Of a stretch of 55,808 nt of DNA, positions 10,932-22,700 are shown piece by piece (within the stretch, counting starts at the first letter, position 1; every line of letters begins with the position of its first letter). The translations under genes were made by a program, and so were the position numbers. The notes below the pieces were generated by a model. The model saw only the letters and a program-made list of their open reading frames with translations. It was not told the DNA's origin and made no database searches. Source of the DNA: Welwitschia mirabilis (lineage: Eukaryota > Gnetophyta > Gnetopsida > Welwitschiales); assembly GCA_051453625.1 (NCBI GenBank), contig JBOZIK010000001.1, positions 109,917,786-109,973,593 on the forward strand. Direction: 5' to 3'.

Positions 10932-10944
10932 AATAAGTATGAGT
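10932..10944. repeat. right target-site duplication of the LINE
   Basis: AATAAGTATGAGT, identical to 7394-7406, directly after the A-rich tail (AAAAAAAGAAAAAC). It fixes the 3' end of the LINE. Confidence 0.8.
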
Positions 10945-11944
10945 GAAAGATAAAATAAATTTACATGCCATACGACTAGAGCCTTCATAGATTTCCATGT
11001 ATTCACCTTCTTTTGAATTTTATCTAATACATTATCAAAGACTACTAAGAAATCGGGCCAAGGAAAAAGAATTTTTCAAAAATTGAAAAATATGTATAGA
11101 TTGAATAAACAACAAAGATTAAATAAGAGGCCATTGGCAATTACCAAATAAAGTAATAATAGAAGATAAGAGGATTTTAGGATCTTGACTACGTAATTCA
11201 CATGACCCACAGACATTCACAAGTGCCACATCATTACTTTATGAATGAAATGAAGTAGTTTCTAACTTAAGAAGATGTGAGTGTACCAACAACATAATCA
11301 TATCAACCTTAACAGGACCTACAGAAGAAAATCATCATAAACAAGATAAGTATTTATAATTATAAAGTGAATTCCTAACTTAGTTTACTAAAGGATGAGG
11401 TAACTATTTTTTAAAAGAATTATCATTAGTTAATGACTAAAATAATAATTGTTATAATGGTTATAACTTTTAAAACTTATAACTTAGAAAAAGACTTAAG
11501 TTATAAAAATATTAACTAATAAGCAAAGAGGTAGATGACATCATGGCAATGCATACTTTAGCAAGTTATGGAGGATCATGTGAATACTTGCATGACTATT
11601 TTGAAGAAATCACTTAATGAGGTTCATGTCCAGTTTCAAATTAACCATGTTAATGTAAAAGCCTAATAAAAGAAAGTAAATTGCACATTAAACTTGATTT
11701 TACAAGTGCTAAGAAGTTGATCATAGAAACAAACTATACAAGAACTACAGTATCAAATTCAACTCATCCTCAGGCTCAAAATGATAAGATACATTAGTTA
11801 GCAAGGACATCTTCATAATTTCTAAATCAAATAATACCAACCAATGTACATAAAAGAGTAACTTAGTGTGAAGGTCAAATTATCTACTCATCATAAGGAA
11901 TGATTTCCCAGAGAATAAGAGATCGCAACTTATTAGAATATGTT
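10945..11944. other. AT-rich non-coding stretch, possibly the leader of a gypsy element
   Basis: No domain is readable. Because a + strand gag follows at 11945, part of this may be the LTR or leader of that element, but I could not find a primer-binding site or LTR ends. Confidence 0.35.
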
Positions 11945-12430
11945 TAAAAAGTACAAACTTAAATGTATGAAGATGACTCTGGATCTTTTAAAAAAGATTT
12001 AGAATGGTTACAATATATTAAAAATCATTTCAAAGTGAATAATGTACAAAATGACTTATAAAGTTGTTTTACCATAATGGTCTTAATTAGAGATGCAACA
12101 ACATGATGAAGCTGGAGTAAATGGAGATACTAGTTAGACTTCATAGAAGAGTTTAGAAAAGCATTTATCTTAAACTATTTTTTAAAAAATAAGAGAATAT
12201 AATTCAAATGCCTATGATTAGAAAGAAGAAGCATTGATGAACATTATAATGAATTTTAGAGATTAGAAAAATATCAAACACTCTATAACCTAGAGGAACT
12301 TGTAAATGATTTTATAGAATCCCTTCCAATAAGGTTGCAGAATCGTATTTGTTCATTTAAATTAAAATCTACAGAAGAAGCATATTGAAAGACCAAGTAT
12401 TATATGAACGTAGAATAATGACTTTTCATG
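11945..12430 (+). pseudogene. Ty3/gypsy gag (retrotrans_gag) fragment, element E
   Basis: Three forward frames must be combined. In order they give DLEWLQYIKNHFKVNNVQND (the FLEWLxxIxxYFxxN start of gag), WSKWRY followed by DFIEEFRKAFILNYF (the W..L..ALxxRFxP part), SIDEHYNEF (usual SVDEYTEEF), then LVNDFIESLPIRLQNRICSF and KSTEEAY. That order and spacing match the retrotransposon gag domain, which builds the particle in which the element is reverse transcribed. Several stops and at least two frame changes make it dead. It lies on the + strand, facing element D on the minus strand. No zinc knuckle or pol could be followed downstream with confidence. Confidence 0.7.
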
Positions 12431-13530
12431 ACTATGAGAATCACCAGCATCATAACAAAAAAATGTTATGAAAGTATTACTTAAATGGCCTTATTGTGAC
12501 CAACATAGTTGGGCAAATCAATGAGTCATATGAAAATCTTATTCAAAAATATTTGGTAATGAAGATGAATCTTGACTTATTTTAAAATATTATGATAAAG
12601 TAAGAAAAAATAAATAATATAAAGAAGGACAAGTAGTTGTTTAAGAAGATTCTCTTAAAAATAATAATGCAAGGATGAACATCAATCTTAAGAGGGATAG
12701 TCTATCATGATCCTTTTCCTTTGAAGAAAATAATACTTCATGTTTATGTTATTAATGTTAGTTGTTATTTATCATTCAAGGGATATGACCCTTGTGAAAC
12801 TAATTGTACCTAATTATGAATAGTTATTATTATTACAAATCATTATGATAACCATTCACCATCATTAAAAAATAAGTAACGAAGGAGTAAAGGACATGTA
12901 TGTGAGTTTTACAAGTATAATAAGTCTTTAACAAGATAGTTTAATCCCCTAATATTTTTACAAATAAAACCTTAAAGGTAGTATGACCTAATCAATACAC
13001 TCTTCAAAGCCTTATATTTAACATCATAAGGCGTTTTATCAATGATGAATAAATCATGGATTTATTAATAGATATAGTATTGTATATTTTCAATTCTTTT
13101 TGATGTTCACTTTATTGTTAAAGTCTTTATTCTAATTTAACAAATAAAAATATGTTTAAGCAAATTTGAATCATTACACCATAGGAAAAAGTCTTTTTTC
13201 TAGATGTTAATAATGCTTACTATGAAGTTAATAGGAATAGGAAATTATTGTTTTATAAAAAACTTGAAGATTAGGAAGTTCAAAATAGAAACGAATCTGA
13301 GCATGCTATATTAGGATTTGGATTGCTTATTTTTGCATTTGAAAGGAGGCATAAGGGGAAGGCTAGTGATCTCCCTTTGAGAGAACTTAAGATTAGAAAA
13401 ATATGAGTTAGTTTTTTTAGTTCTAGTGGTGAAGAAACCCTCTTAGGGTTTTTATAAGATAAGAGCATGGAAACTTCACTTATGAAATTTCTCAAATAAG
13501 ATAGGTTTTATAAGCTTAAAGTAGTACCTA
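12431..13530. other. AT-rich stretch downstream of gag, unassigned
   Basis: It probably includes decayed sequence of element E, but no protease or RT motif is legible in any frame. A minus-strand open frame at 13280-13495 (71 codons) has no recognisable domain and is judged fortuitous. Confidence 0.35.
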
Positions 13531-13910
13531 AATGTGCTATAAATGTGGAGGAAAATTTTATATTTAGTTTTATAGGCTTTTTTTTTTTTTTTTTCACTAG
13601 GATGAGACTAGGTATGAAAGCAATACACAAATATTTGGACCTAAAATTGATAAAGATTACTACTATTTAAGTTAATTCTTTAGAAAATATTATGATTCTT
13701 TTCAAACTTGAATCTAAGGAGGATCTTAAAAGCATGATGCTTAGCAATTCCTAGTTTTTTAAGATAAGAAATTATTCTTATCAAATGAAGACTTGGAGAG
13801 GACCTTGGAAAAATATTTCAGAAACTCATGATGTGTGTTAAACTCAAAGTCATTAGCTTAGTTATGTGAAACTAAGATTTTTTTAGATATTTAATAATGT
13901 AGTTCAATGA
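13530..13910 (+). pseudogene. possible LINE ORF1 (DUF4283-like) remnant
   Basis: Forward frames around 13640-13850 can be read as IMILFKLESKEDLKSMMLSN, an F-x-K stretch, then TWRGPW. This recalls the DUF4283 part of plant LINE ORF1, where a loss-of-strand motif is followed by a tryptophan-rich segment. Stops must be ignored and a 17-T run at 13578-13594 lies inside. There is no adjoining ORF2, so if real it is an isolated fragment. Chance similarity remains quite possible. Confidence 0.18.
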
Positions 13911-14689
13911 AAATATTAAAATAAATCAAGTCATCCTCAGTGGCAGAAGGGTAATTCTTGTTAGGTTTTATGCATGAGTAGATATAAATACCATAAAAAC
14001 ACTAAGGAACATTGAGCTCATCCATAGATTTAGGGTTAATAAAATGAAAGTAGACGATAAGGACATTTTGAAATTATGAAGCTCTTATGAAGAATTTGGA
14101 AACTCTACTAGATTTTTTTCATAAGTTGAAAAACCTATTTGTGGTAAAGGTAGTAGAAAAGGGTATAAGATTTCTACTTACTAAATATTTTAATGCTAGG
14201 TTTGTAAAAAAATAGACATTCCTATGATAATGTTTTCTTAAGAAGAAGGAAAATTGGTTCTAAATAATCTAAGTAAGGATAAAATTTAACATAGTGATTT
14301 TTCTAAACTAAAAGGAAAAAAGTGGGAGGAGCCCCCTCTCCCCAACCCTTATAGAAAGAACATTAAAAATAAATAGTAAAAATTCATTCCCTAACTGATT
14401 TAACCCACTAAGTAGCATTGAATCAAAAGATTTAGAATCAATCTTAGAATATCTAAGTGAAGATGAGGTAGTGAAAAAATAACATTATGCAAAGGCCTTC
14501 CTCAATGATTAAGGCTAGGAAATAAGTTATAGGAAATATTATAAATGATTCCTAAATGTTCCTTATGGACAATGCTAGAAGACACCCCAAGAAGAAAATT
14601 TCAAAATAAATATTATGAGTTGGAATAATTATCAAATAAAGGTAGCCTTAAAGCTTAGCACTTTAGAAGGTTTAACTCACAATCAGAGT
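13911..14689. other. AT-rich stretch, unassigned
   Basis: No motif I can support. It includes a short C-rich word at 14328-14346 and scattered A/T runs. It may hold the 3' end of element D, but LTR boundaries could not be found. Confidence 0.35.
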
Positions 14690-15269
14690 ATTAGTATACA
14701 TTGTTACAGAAGACTAAATTCTTAAAAAATGATTATTTACAAAGCATAAGAAAACATGAGTAGGTTGCATGAACATCTAGCTATGGGAAAGTAAGAGATT
14801 TTATTCTCATAGCTATTGTATTACACTTCCAAAAGCCTCTTATAAGGAAAAATTTCCTAATGAACTTGTAGTAGAATATTATGTAAGCTTATCTAGTCTT
14901 TTATAATTCATCTTGTCCTTGTAAAAGGATTATTTTAATAGTTACCATTATAACTCTCAAGAGGACTACTTATTAAAAATTACATGATTTTAAAAATTAA
15001 AACACCTTAATAATTGAAGCAAATTATCTTTTCTCTTGTTAAAATTTCACAGACACTTAAATGTCTCTCAATTGGTTGAATTAAATAATTATCTTAATGT
15101 TGTAAAGTTAAATACTCTTCATATAGGATGTTATATAAACTTAATTTAAATTAAATTAAAAATATACTTTGATATGATTAGCTATGATTATTACAAACAA
15201 GTCTAAAAAATCCTTTAGATAATAACATTAGTAAGAAACCTTTGAATCAAGAGGATCATCTAAGTTGAT

Positions 15270-16520
15270 TCCTTCTAATAAGTTCATGAAATAGTAATAA
15301 TCATCATATGATTAATATAGTTTTAACTATTACTTATTAACATTTTGCTGTTTCTTAGTTTTTAAGTTAGAGATTTCTATAGAGTCATTGGAGAATACAT
15401 TTACTATATGATAAGTACTAAGCCATTTAGATGTTAATTTTTTATGAAGAAGATGCATGTTGATATTATAAAGTAAAGTAAGTTAACCTATATTAAAGTG
15501 CTTATGTTCAAGCCTCTTATCTTGGGTTACCTTAGCTTGGGATTTAACAATGAATTATTTATAGATGGTTGAAGTCCTTTTCTCATCTAAAAACTAGATT
15601 TAAAAAAAGTAATATGGAATATTTTCATCATCATCATCCAAATTAAGTTGATGTAAATTTTGGTAAGTGTTATAGCAAAAATTAATAAGGAGAACATAAC
15701 TTTTCAATAGACTAATTCATAGGGAAAAATAAAAGTAGTTTTTCTAAGTATTGCAATAAGCCTAAAGGGAATTAAGAATTTTGAAGGCCTAAGTTTTTTT
15801 CATTAAATACAACTAGTTTTTGCATCATTTTCTTAGTTTATTTATTCCATTTTTAGCTTGGTCATTAGGTTATGGATGGTATTTATTGATAGTATTATGT
15901 TCAATTCCAATAGATAAAAAGCATTTTCTAAATATATGATTAATAAAATGAGTTCTTTCATCACATATGAAAATTCTTAAAAAGTAAAATCTATTAAAAA
16001 TGTTGGATTTGACAAATGAACATATATCTTTGACATCATTGTAACTACCTATGGTGACTTCAACCCATTTAGTGACATAATTAATAGTAATAACAATGTA
16101 GTTCTTACCTTTTAATGTAAGAGGTTCAATGAAAATTAATTTTTAAACAATTAAAAAGTTTACATTCAATAATGGATTGTAAAGAAATACCTAGAAAATA
16201 AGAGAGACTAATGAAGCATTGATAAGAATCACATCTTTATGAAAATTTAAAAGAAGCATAAAAAAGAATAGGATAAGAGAAACCATTATGTAAGATTTTC
16301 ATTACCATGTTTTAATCATGAAATTAAGATTTACAGATTTCACCATAATACAAATTAATGATTTCATATTGTTTTCACTATAGAACAAATTTATTGATAA
16401 TTTGATCTTTGTAACAATAGTAAAAATGAGGATTACAGCATTCGTAATTACTAATACAATGAAGGAAAATATTTTCTTAATTATCACTCCACCCCTGAGA
16501 TGTTTTGAAAGTAACAATAT
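15270..16520 (-). pseudogene. element D integrase, catalytic residues lost
   Basis: Minus-strand translation near 15830-16110 gives YIVITINYVTKWVEV, NIFNRFYF, ICDERTHFINHIFRKC, then GIEHNTINKYHP and DQAKNGINK. Against the integrase DDE core, the first aspartate (usually DYVxKWVE) is N, the second is kept in ICDERTHF, and the glutamate expected at GQVE is replaced by lysine. The enzyme would therefore be inactive even without its stops. The zinc-binding N-terminal part (16120-16520) is barely legible. The C-terminal part at 15270-15500 matches the corresponding DNA of element C at about 52150-52260. Confidence 0.75.
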
Positions 16521-16859
16521 AATTCATAATATTAGCATATCATGGATTAAGTCTTTGAAAGAAATTTCATAAATATGTTGTACAATAAATAGTTTTTCAC
16601 TAGTAAACTTATCATTTAATTGATAATAGGATTGTGAGAAGAAAGAAGTTGATAAAGATAATTAACAATAACATCTATTCTTTTAAATTTATTAATGATG
16701 ATCAAAAGTAAATTATTTCATAAGAAGAATTCATTAGATCAATTAAGCATATGAATACTTTCTAGTTATAAGATAATAAATAGAAATATGATCAATATAA
16801 TTTTTAGTATAATAGCTAATTAAGTAATAGTAAAGACAATCAAGAAAAAATAAAAAGCT

Positions 16860-17040
16860 AATATTTCTTTTGTAGTAACTATTTAGTTAAGTTGGAATCC
16901 TAATAGGGTTTTTTTAATGTAACAAATGATTTTGTAATATTTCCCATCCTTTTACCCTAGAATTCCCCTAACACATTATCATTAGCATCACCTATCAACA
17001 CAAAGTCCTTTGTCCAATTAGATCTAAATACAATAAAAGC
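16860..17040 (-). pseudogene. element D RNase H fragment
   Basis: Minus-strand reading gives NWTKDFVLIGDANDNVLGEF, a stop, then KRMGNITKSFVTLKKPY. It follows the family pattern WSxPFELxCDASDxAVGAVLGQ followed by an IYYASKTL-like strand. The first catalytic aspartate of the CDAS motif survives as GDAN. The segment sits between RT and integrase, as expected. The remainder of the domain, about 16560-16860, cannot be read. Confidence 0.65.
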
Positions 17041-17199
17041 ATAAGTGACTTTTTATCTTAAACGTTCAAAGGATCTTCGACATTTACCATATCATTTAAA
17101 GGATTTTTTTTCTAATAGGAAATAAATAGATTTATAAATTCTAAAAACATCCTTAATGGATCTATAAAAATCTATTTTACTAAGAAATAAATGTACTTT

Positions 17200-17940
17200 C
17201 TTAATAGTAGAAGCTAGAGAAATATTTTCATGATGGCCACTTTACTAGAGTCCACTTCTATAACTTTCCTAAAGATATAATGTATTAAAATAATCTCTTT
17301 AAAAAAGTAACATTTCTCCCAACTTAAATGAAGAGAAATTTTAATACATGTATCTAAAAGCTTTTCTAATCATTCAATAGTTTGTTTAAAAGCATCATTA
17401 AAGACAAAAACAAATCATCCACAAATATTTTAATGACTTCTTCAATCATACCAAAAGCAATATTCATCATGACTCTTCAAAATTTACTAGATAATTACAC
17501 AGAAGAAAAGACATTCATTAGAAAGTAAAGGTTCTAAAGGAAGAACTAAATGTAGTTTTATCTTTGTCTTCATGGGTAATGCTTATTTTATTGTAGCCAC
17601 TATAAGCATTAAGAAAATAATAAAACCTAAAGAAATTAATTAAGAAAAGGAAGAGAATAATGATCTTTCTTAGTGATATCATTAATCATTTCAAAACAAT
17701 GTAAGCTCTTAATTTATTATCAATCTTAGAAACTATAATTAAAGGAAGAACACATTCACTATGAAAAATGGCATTATATTATTTCAACATTTATTATTTA
17801 TTGATATCATCCTTAAAAATTTTATTAAGGGCTAGATTTAACACTTGTTATGACTTCTTAATGGGTTAATCATTTTCTTTATGATAAATCTTATGTTAAA
17901 TAATGGATGAAGGAATTTCCACTAGGTTCTTGTCAGTTAA
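17200..17940 (-). pseudogene. element D reverse transcriptase
   Basis: On the minus strand the order is: IIQHKIYHKENDxPIKKSQQ (start of the RT, usual HKI...QRRLN), LNLALNKIFKDDINK, HSECVLPLIIVSK, YFLNAYSGYNKISITHEDKD, KTTFSSSFRTFTF, then MMNIAFGMIEEVIKIFVDDL and LEKLLDTCIKISLHLSWEKC. The catalytic box FVDD (about 17412-17426) keeps both aspartates, although F replaces the usual Y, a variant common in this gypsy lineage. Stops and frame changes between these pieces rule out a working enzyme. The gap beginning at 18104 removes sequence just upstream. Confidence 0.82.
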
Positions 17941-18103
17941 AAACAAAATCATTCATCTTAAATACTAAGAGTTAAATAATAGATTCTTTTCATATTTTCA
18001 TATAGGAAAGAAAATTATTAGGGGCTTATTATGATTAACATCAAGGGAAACATATTTAAAATATCTAAGAATCTCTTTACTAGTAAATTCATAATTATTA
18101 ATT

Positions 18104-18877
18104 NNNNNNNNNNNNNNNNNNNNNNNNNNNNNNNNNNNNNNNNNNNNNNNNNNNNNNNNNNNNNNNNNNNNNNNNNNNNNNNNNNNNNNNNNNNNNNNNN
18201 NNNNNNNNNNNNNNNNNNNNNNNNNNNNNNNNNNNNNNNNNNNNNNNNNNNNNNNNNNNNNNNNNNNNNNNNNNNNNNNNNNNNNNNNNNNNNNNNNNNN
18301 NNNNNNNNNNNNNNNNNNNNNNNNNNNNNNNNNNNNNNNNNNNNNNNNNNNNNNNNNNNNNNNNNNNNNNNNNNNNNNNNNNNNNNNNNNNNNNNNNNNN
18401 NNNNNNNNNNNNNNNNNNNNNNNNNNNNNNNNNNNNNNNNNNNNNNNNNNNNNNNNNNNNNNNNNNNNNNNNNNNNNNNNNNNNNNNNNNNNNNNNNNNN
18501 NNNNNNNNNNNNNNNNNNNNNNNNNNNNNNNNNNNNNNNNNNNNNNNNNNNNNNNNNNNNNNNNNNNNNNNNNNNNNNNNNNNNNNNNNNNNNNNNNNNN
18601 NNNNNNNNNNNNNNNNNNNNNNNNNNNNNNNNNNNNNNNNNNNNNNNNNNNNNNNNNNNNNNNNNNNNNNNNNNNNNNNNNNNNNNNNNNNNNNNNNNNN
18701 NNNNNNNNNNNNNNNNNNNNNNNNNNNNNNNNNNNNNNNNNNNNNNNNNNNNNNNNNNNNNNNNNNNNNNNNNNNNNNNNNNNNNNNNNNNNNNNNNNNN
18801 NNNNNNNNNNNNNNNNNNNNNNNNNNNNNNNNNNNNNNNNNNNNNNNNNNNNNNNNNNNNNNNNNNNNNNNNNNNNN
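18104..18877. other. assembly gap (774 N)
   Basis: Undetermined bases inside element D, between its RT and protease remnants. Confidence 1.
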
Positions 18878-18879
18878 TT

Positions 18880-19130
18880 CCCTTTATTAAATAATGTAAA
18901 TATTATTGAATGAGAATTAGATGTTAAAGAATTATAAGTATCACTCTTATTTCTTTTAGTCACATTAAAACTTATATGCTAAATTTGTAATTTATAAAGT
19001 GACATTAGATCATCTTAGTTATTGTGTTAATGATGTAATAAATTATAGCAAAAAATCTCTTGCTAAAAGAAGTGGATTCCTATTCTCTTGCTTAAGTTCA
19101 ATGATGATAATATCATTAGGATAATATTCC
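18880..19130 (-). pseudogene. element D protease C-terminal remnant
   Basis: The minus strand gives NDIIIIELKQENRNPLLLAR followed by DFLL, then NVTLxITNLAYKF. This parallels the end of plant gypsy aspartic proteases, where VVLDxEEDxEVPLILGRPFL is followed by a TGRALIDV and a LTLRVGDE strand. GRPF has become ARDF. The catalytic DLGAS part should lie to the right of this piece on the minus strand but is not legible. Confidence 0.45.
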
Positions 19131-19370
19131 TCATCAATTTGCATAATTAATTTTTAGTTATTATAATAATATGTTTTATGAACACATAGGATAATTTTAT
19201 AATAATTTTGGTTATTTCAATATGAATTTCTAGTGCAAACTTTTTGCAACTATGAAATGCCATCATGTTTACACTATCTGTTTATTTCCTTCTATGATCA
19301 TAGTGATAGTTGTAGCATTTGGATTTTAATCTTGTAACCTTTTTTTATAACTTTGTTAACACTTTAAACT

Positions 19371-19960
19371 ATAAAAACTTAGCTAGGAATGGTTCTATGT
19401 TATTTTACTCTTATAAAATATTTTTGAAATTTTATCATATTTATAATTGTCTTATAATAGCTTTTGAAAAGATTAGTTAATTAGACATCTTAATTGAAAT
19501 ATCTAAGATATTCATTATAAGTTAAAACTTTTTTTTTGAATGGTTAAGATAAGTAGTTATAGATTTCTCTTGTTTAGAATATAAGTTGGAATTATTTTTT
19601 AACTTTTACATATTATTGATAAGAAATGATGATTGATCATAAATCTCTACCTCATCAACTTAGAAATTAGTAATCCTCTAAATCATAAAAACTTAATGAG
19701 AAATAATTCTATGTTATTTTCTTTTGATTATTGTCTTGTAAGATCTTATAAAAAGATAAGTTAACACTTACATCTTAGCTAAGGGCTATAAAATATTCAT
19801 CATAGATTGGATTTGTTTTCAAATAATTGAGCTAAGACGTTATAGGTTTTTCTTCTTTAAAATATAACTTGAAATTATTTTTTCATTTTGATGTATTGTT
19901 CTTAAGAAATCTTGGTTAATTAAGATATGTAACAATATCTACCTCATCATCTCTTTCCTC
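19371..19960. repeat. tandem duplication of about 314 bp inside element D
   Basis: TTCTATGTTATTTT occurs at 19393 and again at 19707. Around both, the same order of words appears: AAAAACTTA, the TTCTATG word, GATTA/AAGATAAGTTAA, ATCTTA..TAA..ATATTCAT, TTATAG.TTT, AATATAA.TTG.AATTATTTTT and CTCTACCTCATCA. The copies differ by roughly a quarter, so the duplication is old. It lies between the protease and gag remnants. Confidence 0.6.
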
Positions 19961-20049
19961 CTCATCATTGGTGTTCTTTCTTCATTTCTTTCTTTTTCCT
20001 AAGATTTTATGTTTAGCTGTGTTTGTTTCTCTTCTAGTAATAACCTTTA

Positions 20050-21320
20050 CCTATTTATTAATTTCATTAGCATTTGGAAAACCTTGAGCATAGTAATTTT
20101 CAAGGATGATTTATTAAATAACATCCATTAAATTTTGTAAGTTTGTATTTATTACTTATGATTTTCTTCTTAATCATTCAATGAAATCTCTTAAGGATTC
20201 TTCATTTCCTTGATTACTTTGATTGTATCAATTAAATGGATATTATTTATTTTAAATCCTATTATCATGAGTTATTTAAAAGAATATTGTATTTCACCTA
20301 GTTAGGATAAATTATTTTTTGATTATTATAAAAAGGTTGGCTTTTGTTAAAAGCACATATTTCTTCATAATTTATTTCCTTATAATAAGAAAGGACTAGA
20401 TATCCATTTATCAGATGAAAGTCATCTATACATAAATCATTAGTTATAATTAGAGGTTCACTAGATTTTAGCATTTTTACCTTTACTAAAGTTTTGGTGT
20501 ACTTTTATAATGTGGATGCTAATGTTTTATTAACATTTCCAAGCATCTTTAGTTGTAATATTTAATAGATCANNNNNNNNNNACTATTTAATTATTAATA
20601 GAAAATTTTTATGAATTCCTTAGTTTTAAATTCTTCTAATAGATTGTTAAAAGATATGACTAAGAATCTTTTATATGCTTTATCATAGTCCTCATGATAT
20701 CATTAAATAAACTTTATAACTTTCCTTCTATACTGATGCATCATAAACTCATTAATAAATCTTATAAAAAAAAATTTTAGACATGTACACAACAGTTAAG
20801 TATTTTATAAGGTAAAGTTTGTAATAAAGTTTGCCTTTGCTTATTAAGATGTGAAGAAACATAATCATGTAAGTCTATTGACAATTAGTATATTTGAACT
20901 CCCTAAGGTTAGAATTAACCATTCAAGTTCAATTATTAATCAAAAGTATTCTCATCATTCTTACTTAAAAACTAGGATAGTTACCTAAATTTTTAAATTC
21001 AGTATCATAACCTTTGAAAATAGCAAAGGTAGTTTGGTTTTATCTCTTACATTAGGAAATTATTTATTTAATATATTTAGGAATAAAGGAGTATAACTCA
21101 TTGGAATTAAATAAGAAAAATGTAAAGGTTAGTAATTAGATAAAAAAGAAAAAAATGAAGAAGAAGAGAAAGGAAAAAAAAATTCTTGACTTAAAAATAT
21201 ATTTTTAAATTGTCCTAATAAATTATAAACATTAAAAGCAAAACATTTATTTATATTAAAATTGGAATAACTCTGTGCTTGACTTCTTATTCTTCCTATA
21301 TTAAAATTAAATAAACTCAA
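20050..21320 (-). pseudogene. element D gag-like region, weak
   Basis: Minus-strand reading near 20120-20240 gives QSNQGNEESLRDFIE followed by LRRKS and, later, ILENYYAQGFPNANE. This resembles the FRQxxxESLxxFxERF part of gag. A 63-codon open frame at 21129-21320 begins MSLFNFNIGRIRSQAQ, close to the suspected primer site, and could be the gag start. Between them nothing is clear, and a 10-N gap lies at 20573-20582. Position and strand fit element D better than any motif does. Confidence 0.35.
20573..20582. other. assembly gap (10 N)
   Basis: Ten undetermined bases, probably a placeholder of arbitrary length. Confidence 1.
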
Positions 21321-21356
21321 GGTTATTATTTCTTCAATGAGTTTTTGTTATGTCTT

Positions 21357-22700
21357 CTTCTTAATCACATCATTGTTTGTTAGTTAAAAGATTATTTACA
21401 AGATATTTTAATAATTAAAAGGAAGTAATAATCTAAATCACATGAATTCTAAGATGTAGGCTATTCTAATTAATTAAAATGTTAATAACTTAAATTACAT
21501 TAATTGTAAAGTATAGACTAAAATTATGTAATTATGAATAATCTTCAAGATTGAATTGAGCATAAGAAAGAGTAGATTGAATATTAGAATAATTTCTTCA
21601 TAAAAGCACTAGAGTAGAGTAAATACATAATATTTTGTACAAGTTTTAAGAGTATACCTAAAAACGAAATAAACAAAAATTTCTAAAAAATAAATAACTT
21701 TAAAAGTAAAAACAACTAAGAAGGATTAATTAAGTAAGCCTATACACTTTCATCCTAGGATTAGTATACAAGATTAAAGAAGGACAATAACATATAAAAT
21801 AAGATCCCTTATATGCTTGATGTAGAACTAACTTCCTTAAAAGGCTTATTTTATTCCTCAATAATGACACAAAAATGTTAAGTTGTAGTGCACATACTAA
21901 ATTTTACCTCATAATATAATGATTACTACAATTATAATGTTGAATTCTTTGAAGGAAATAGTTTTGAAAAATTATTTTTAGAAATGAAATAAAAGAAGTT
22001 AACATTTAACAATGATTATGAATTAAAATGAATGTCTTACATGTAAATATGAAATGAATGTATAAATGTAAGTGAGAATGATAGTCATAAATTATCAAAT
22101 GAATTTGTATTTTCCTATTACTAAGATTAAATCTCAAACTCTATGTTAAATTACATTTAACTTAGAAATCATCAAAGTAATATCAACATAGGAAATGGAA
22201 ATGGTAATTTGAGAAAATAGTTGAAATACACTTTATTGTGAATGAAATATACATACATCTAACTGAGCAATAGCATCTTAATGAAAATGGCTCAAATTTC
22301 CACCAATTAAATTTTTCTCCCTTGAAATATGGATTTTATTCTTGTAATTCCTAATTCCACTAATAAGCATAATTTTAAATATCATTATAAGGAGGATAAG
22401 AGTCTTATAACTAAGTTTTTAATAGTTGTTTGGGATGGAAGTAATTTGGAAACCAAATTATAATTAAATAACATTAGAAACCATTATTTTTATTAAAAAT
22501 TACACCTTTATCTAGGCCTTTGTCTAAATTATATGGAGGATGATACATTGGCTATATCGCTAGCTGGACAAGTTCCTTAAACCATCCTATCATTTTATAA
22601 GCCTATCACAAGTTATTCTTAGATTGACTTGATTCAAATTCATTAGCCTTTATCTACCATTTAATCCTCAACCATTATATCCATTATCTAAGTTAGGTAT
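21357..22700 (-). mobile_element. candidate primer site and 5' LTR of element D
   Basis: On the minus strand, 21375 back to 21357 can be matched to a tRNA-Asp type primer site if many C-to-T and G-to-A changes are allowed, as in element B. Two bases to its right, TGTTAG at 21378 would be the LTR terminus. The area from about 21960 to 22130, rich in ATGAAATGAATG-like words, loosely resembles element C's LTR near 48900. The other LTR end, near 22700, is a guess from LTR length only. Confidence 0.2.

Larger units (their letters stand above)
14690..22700 (-). mobile_element. Ty3/gypsy retrotransposon D, minus strand, heavily decayed
   Basis: Read on the minus strand from right to left, the relics are: a possible LTR and primer site (from 21378 and at about 21357), gag (about 21320 to 20050), protease (19130-18880), a gap, RT (17940-17200), RNase H (17040-16860), integrase (16520-15270), and a 3' segment at 14930-14760 that matches the same position in element C (51490-51620). 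This is the order of a Ty3/gypsy element of the kind with integrase last. The domain words match those of element C, so D and C are one lineage. Neither outer limit is secure: 14690 is where similarity to C fades, and the right end depends on an uncertain LTR. Every domain carries stops. Confidence 0.7.

Noticed and set aside
15830-16520. 71-codon minus-strand frame at 16302-16517 as a separate membrane protein
   Set aside because: It is hydrophobic because the DNA is T-rich on that strand, and its position is explained by the decayed integrase zinc-finger region of element D.
17998-18963. Long open frames across the gap at 18104-18877
   Set aside because: Gap artefacts. The real relic here is the minus-strand gypsy pol, read from short pieces outside the gap.
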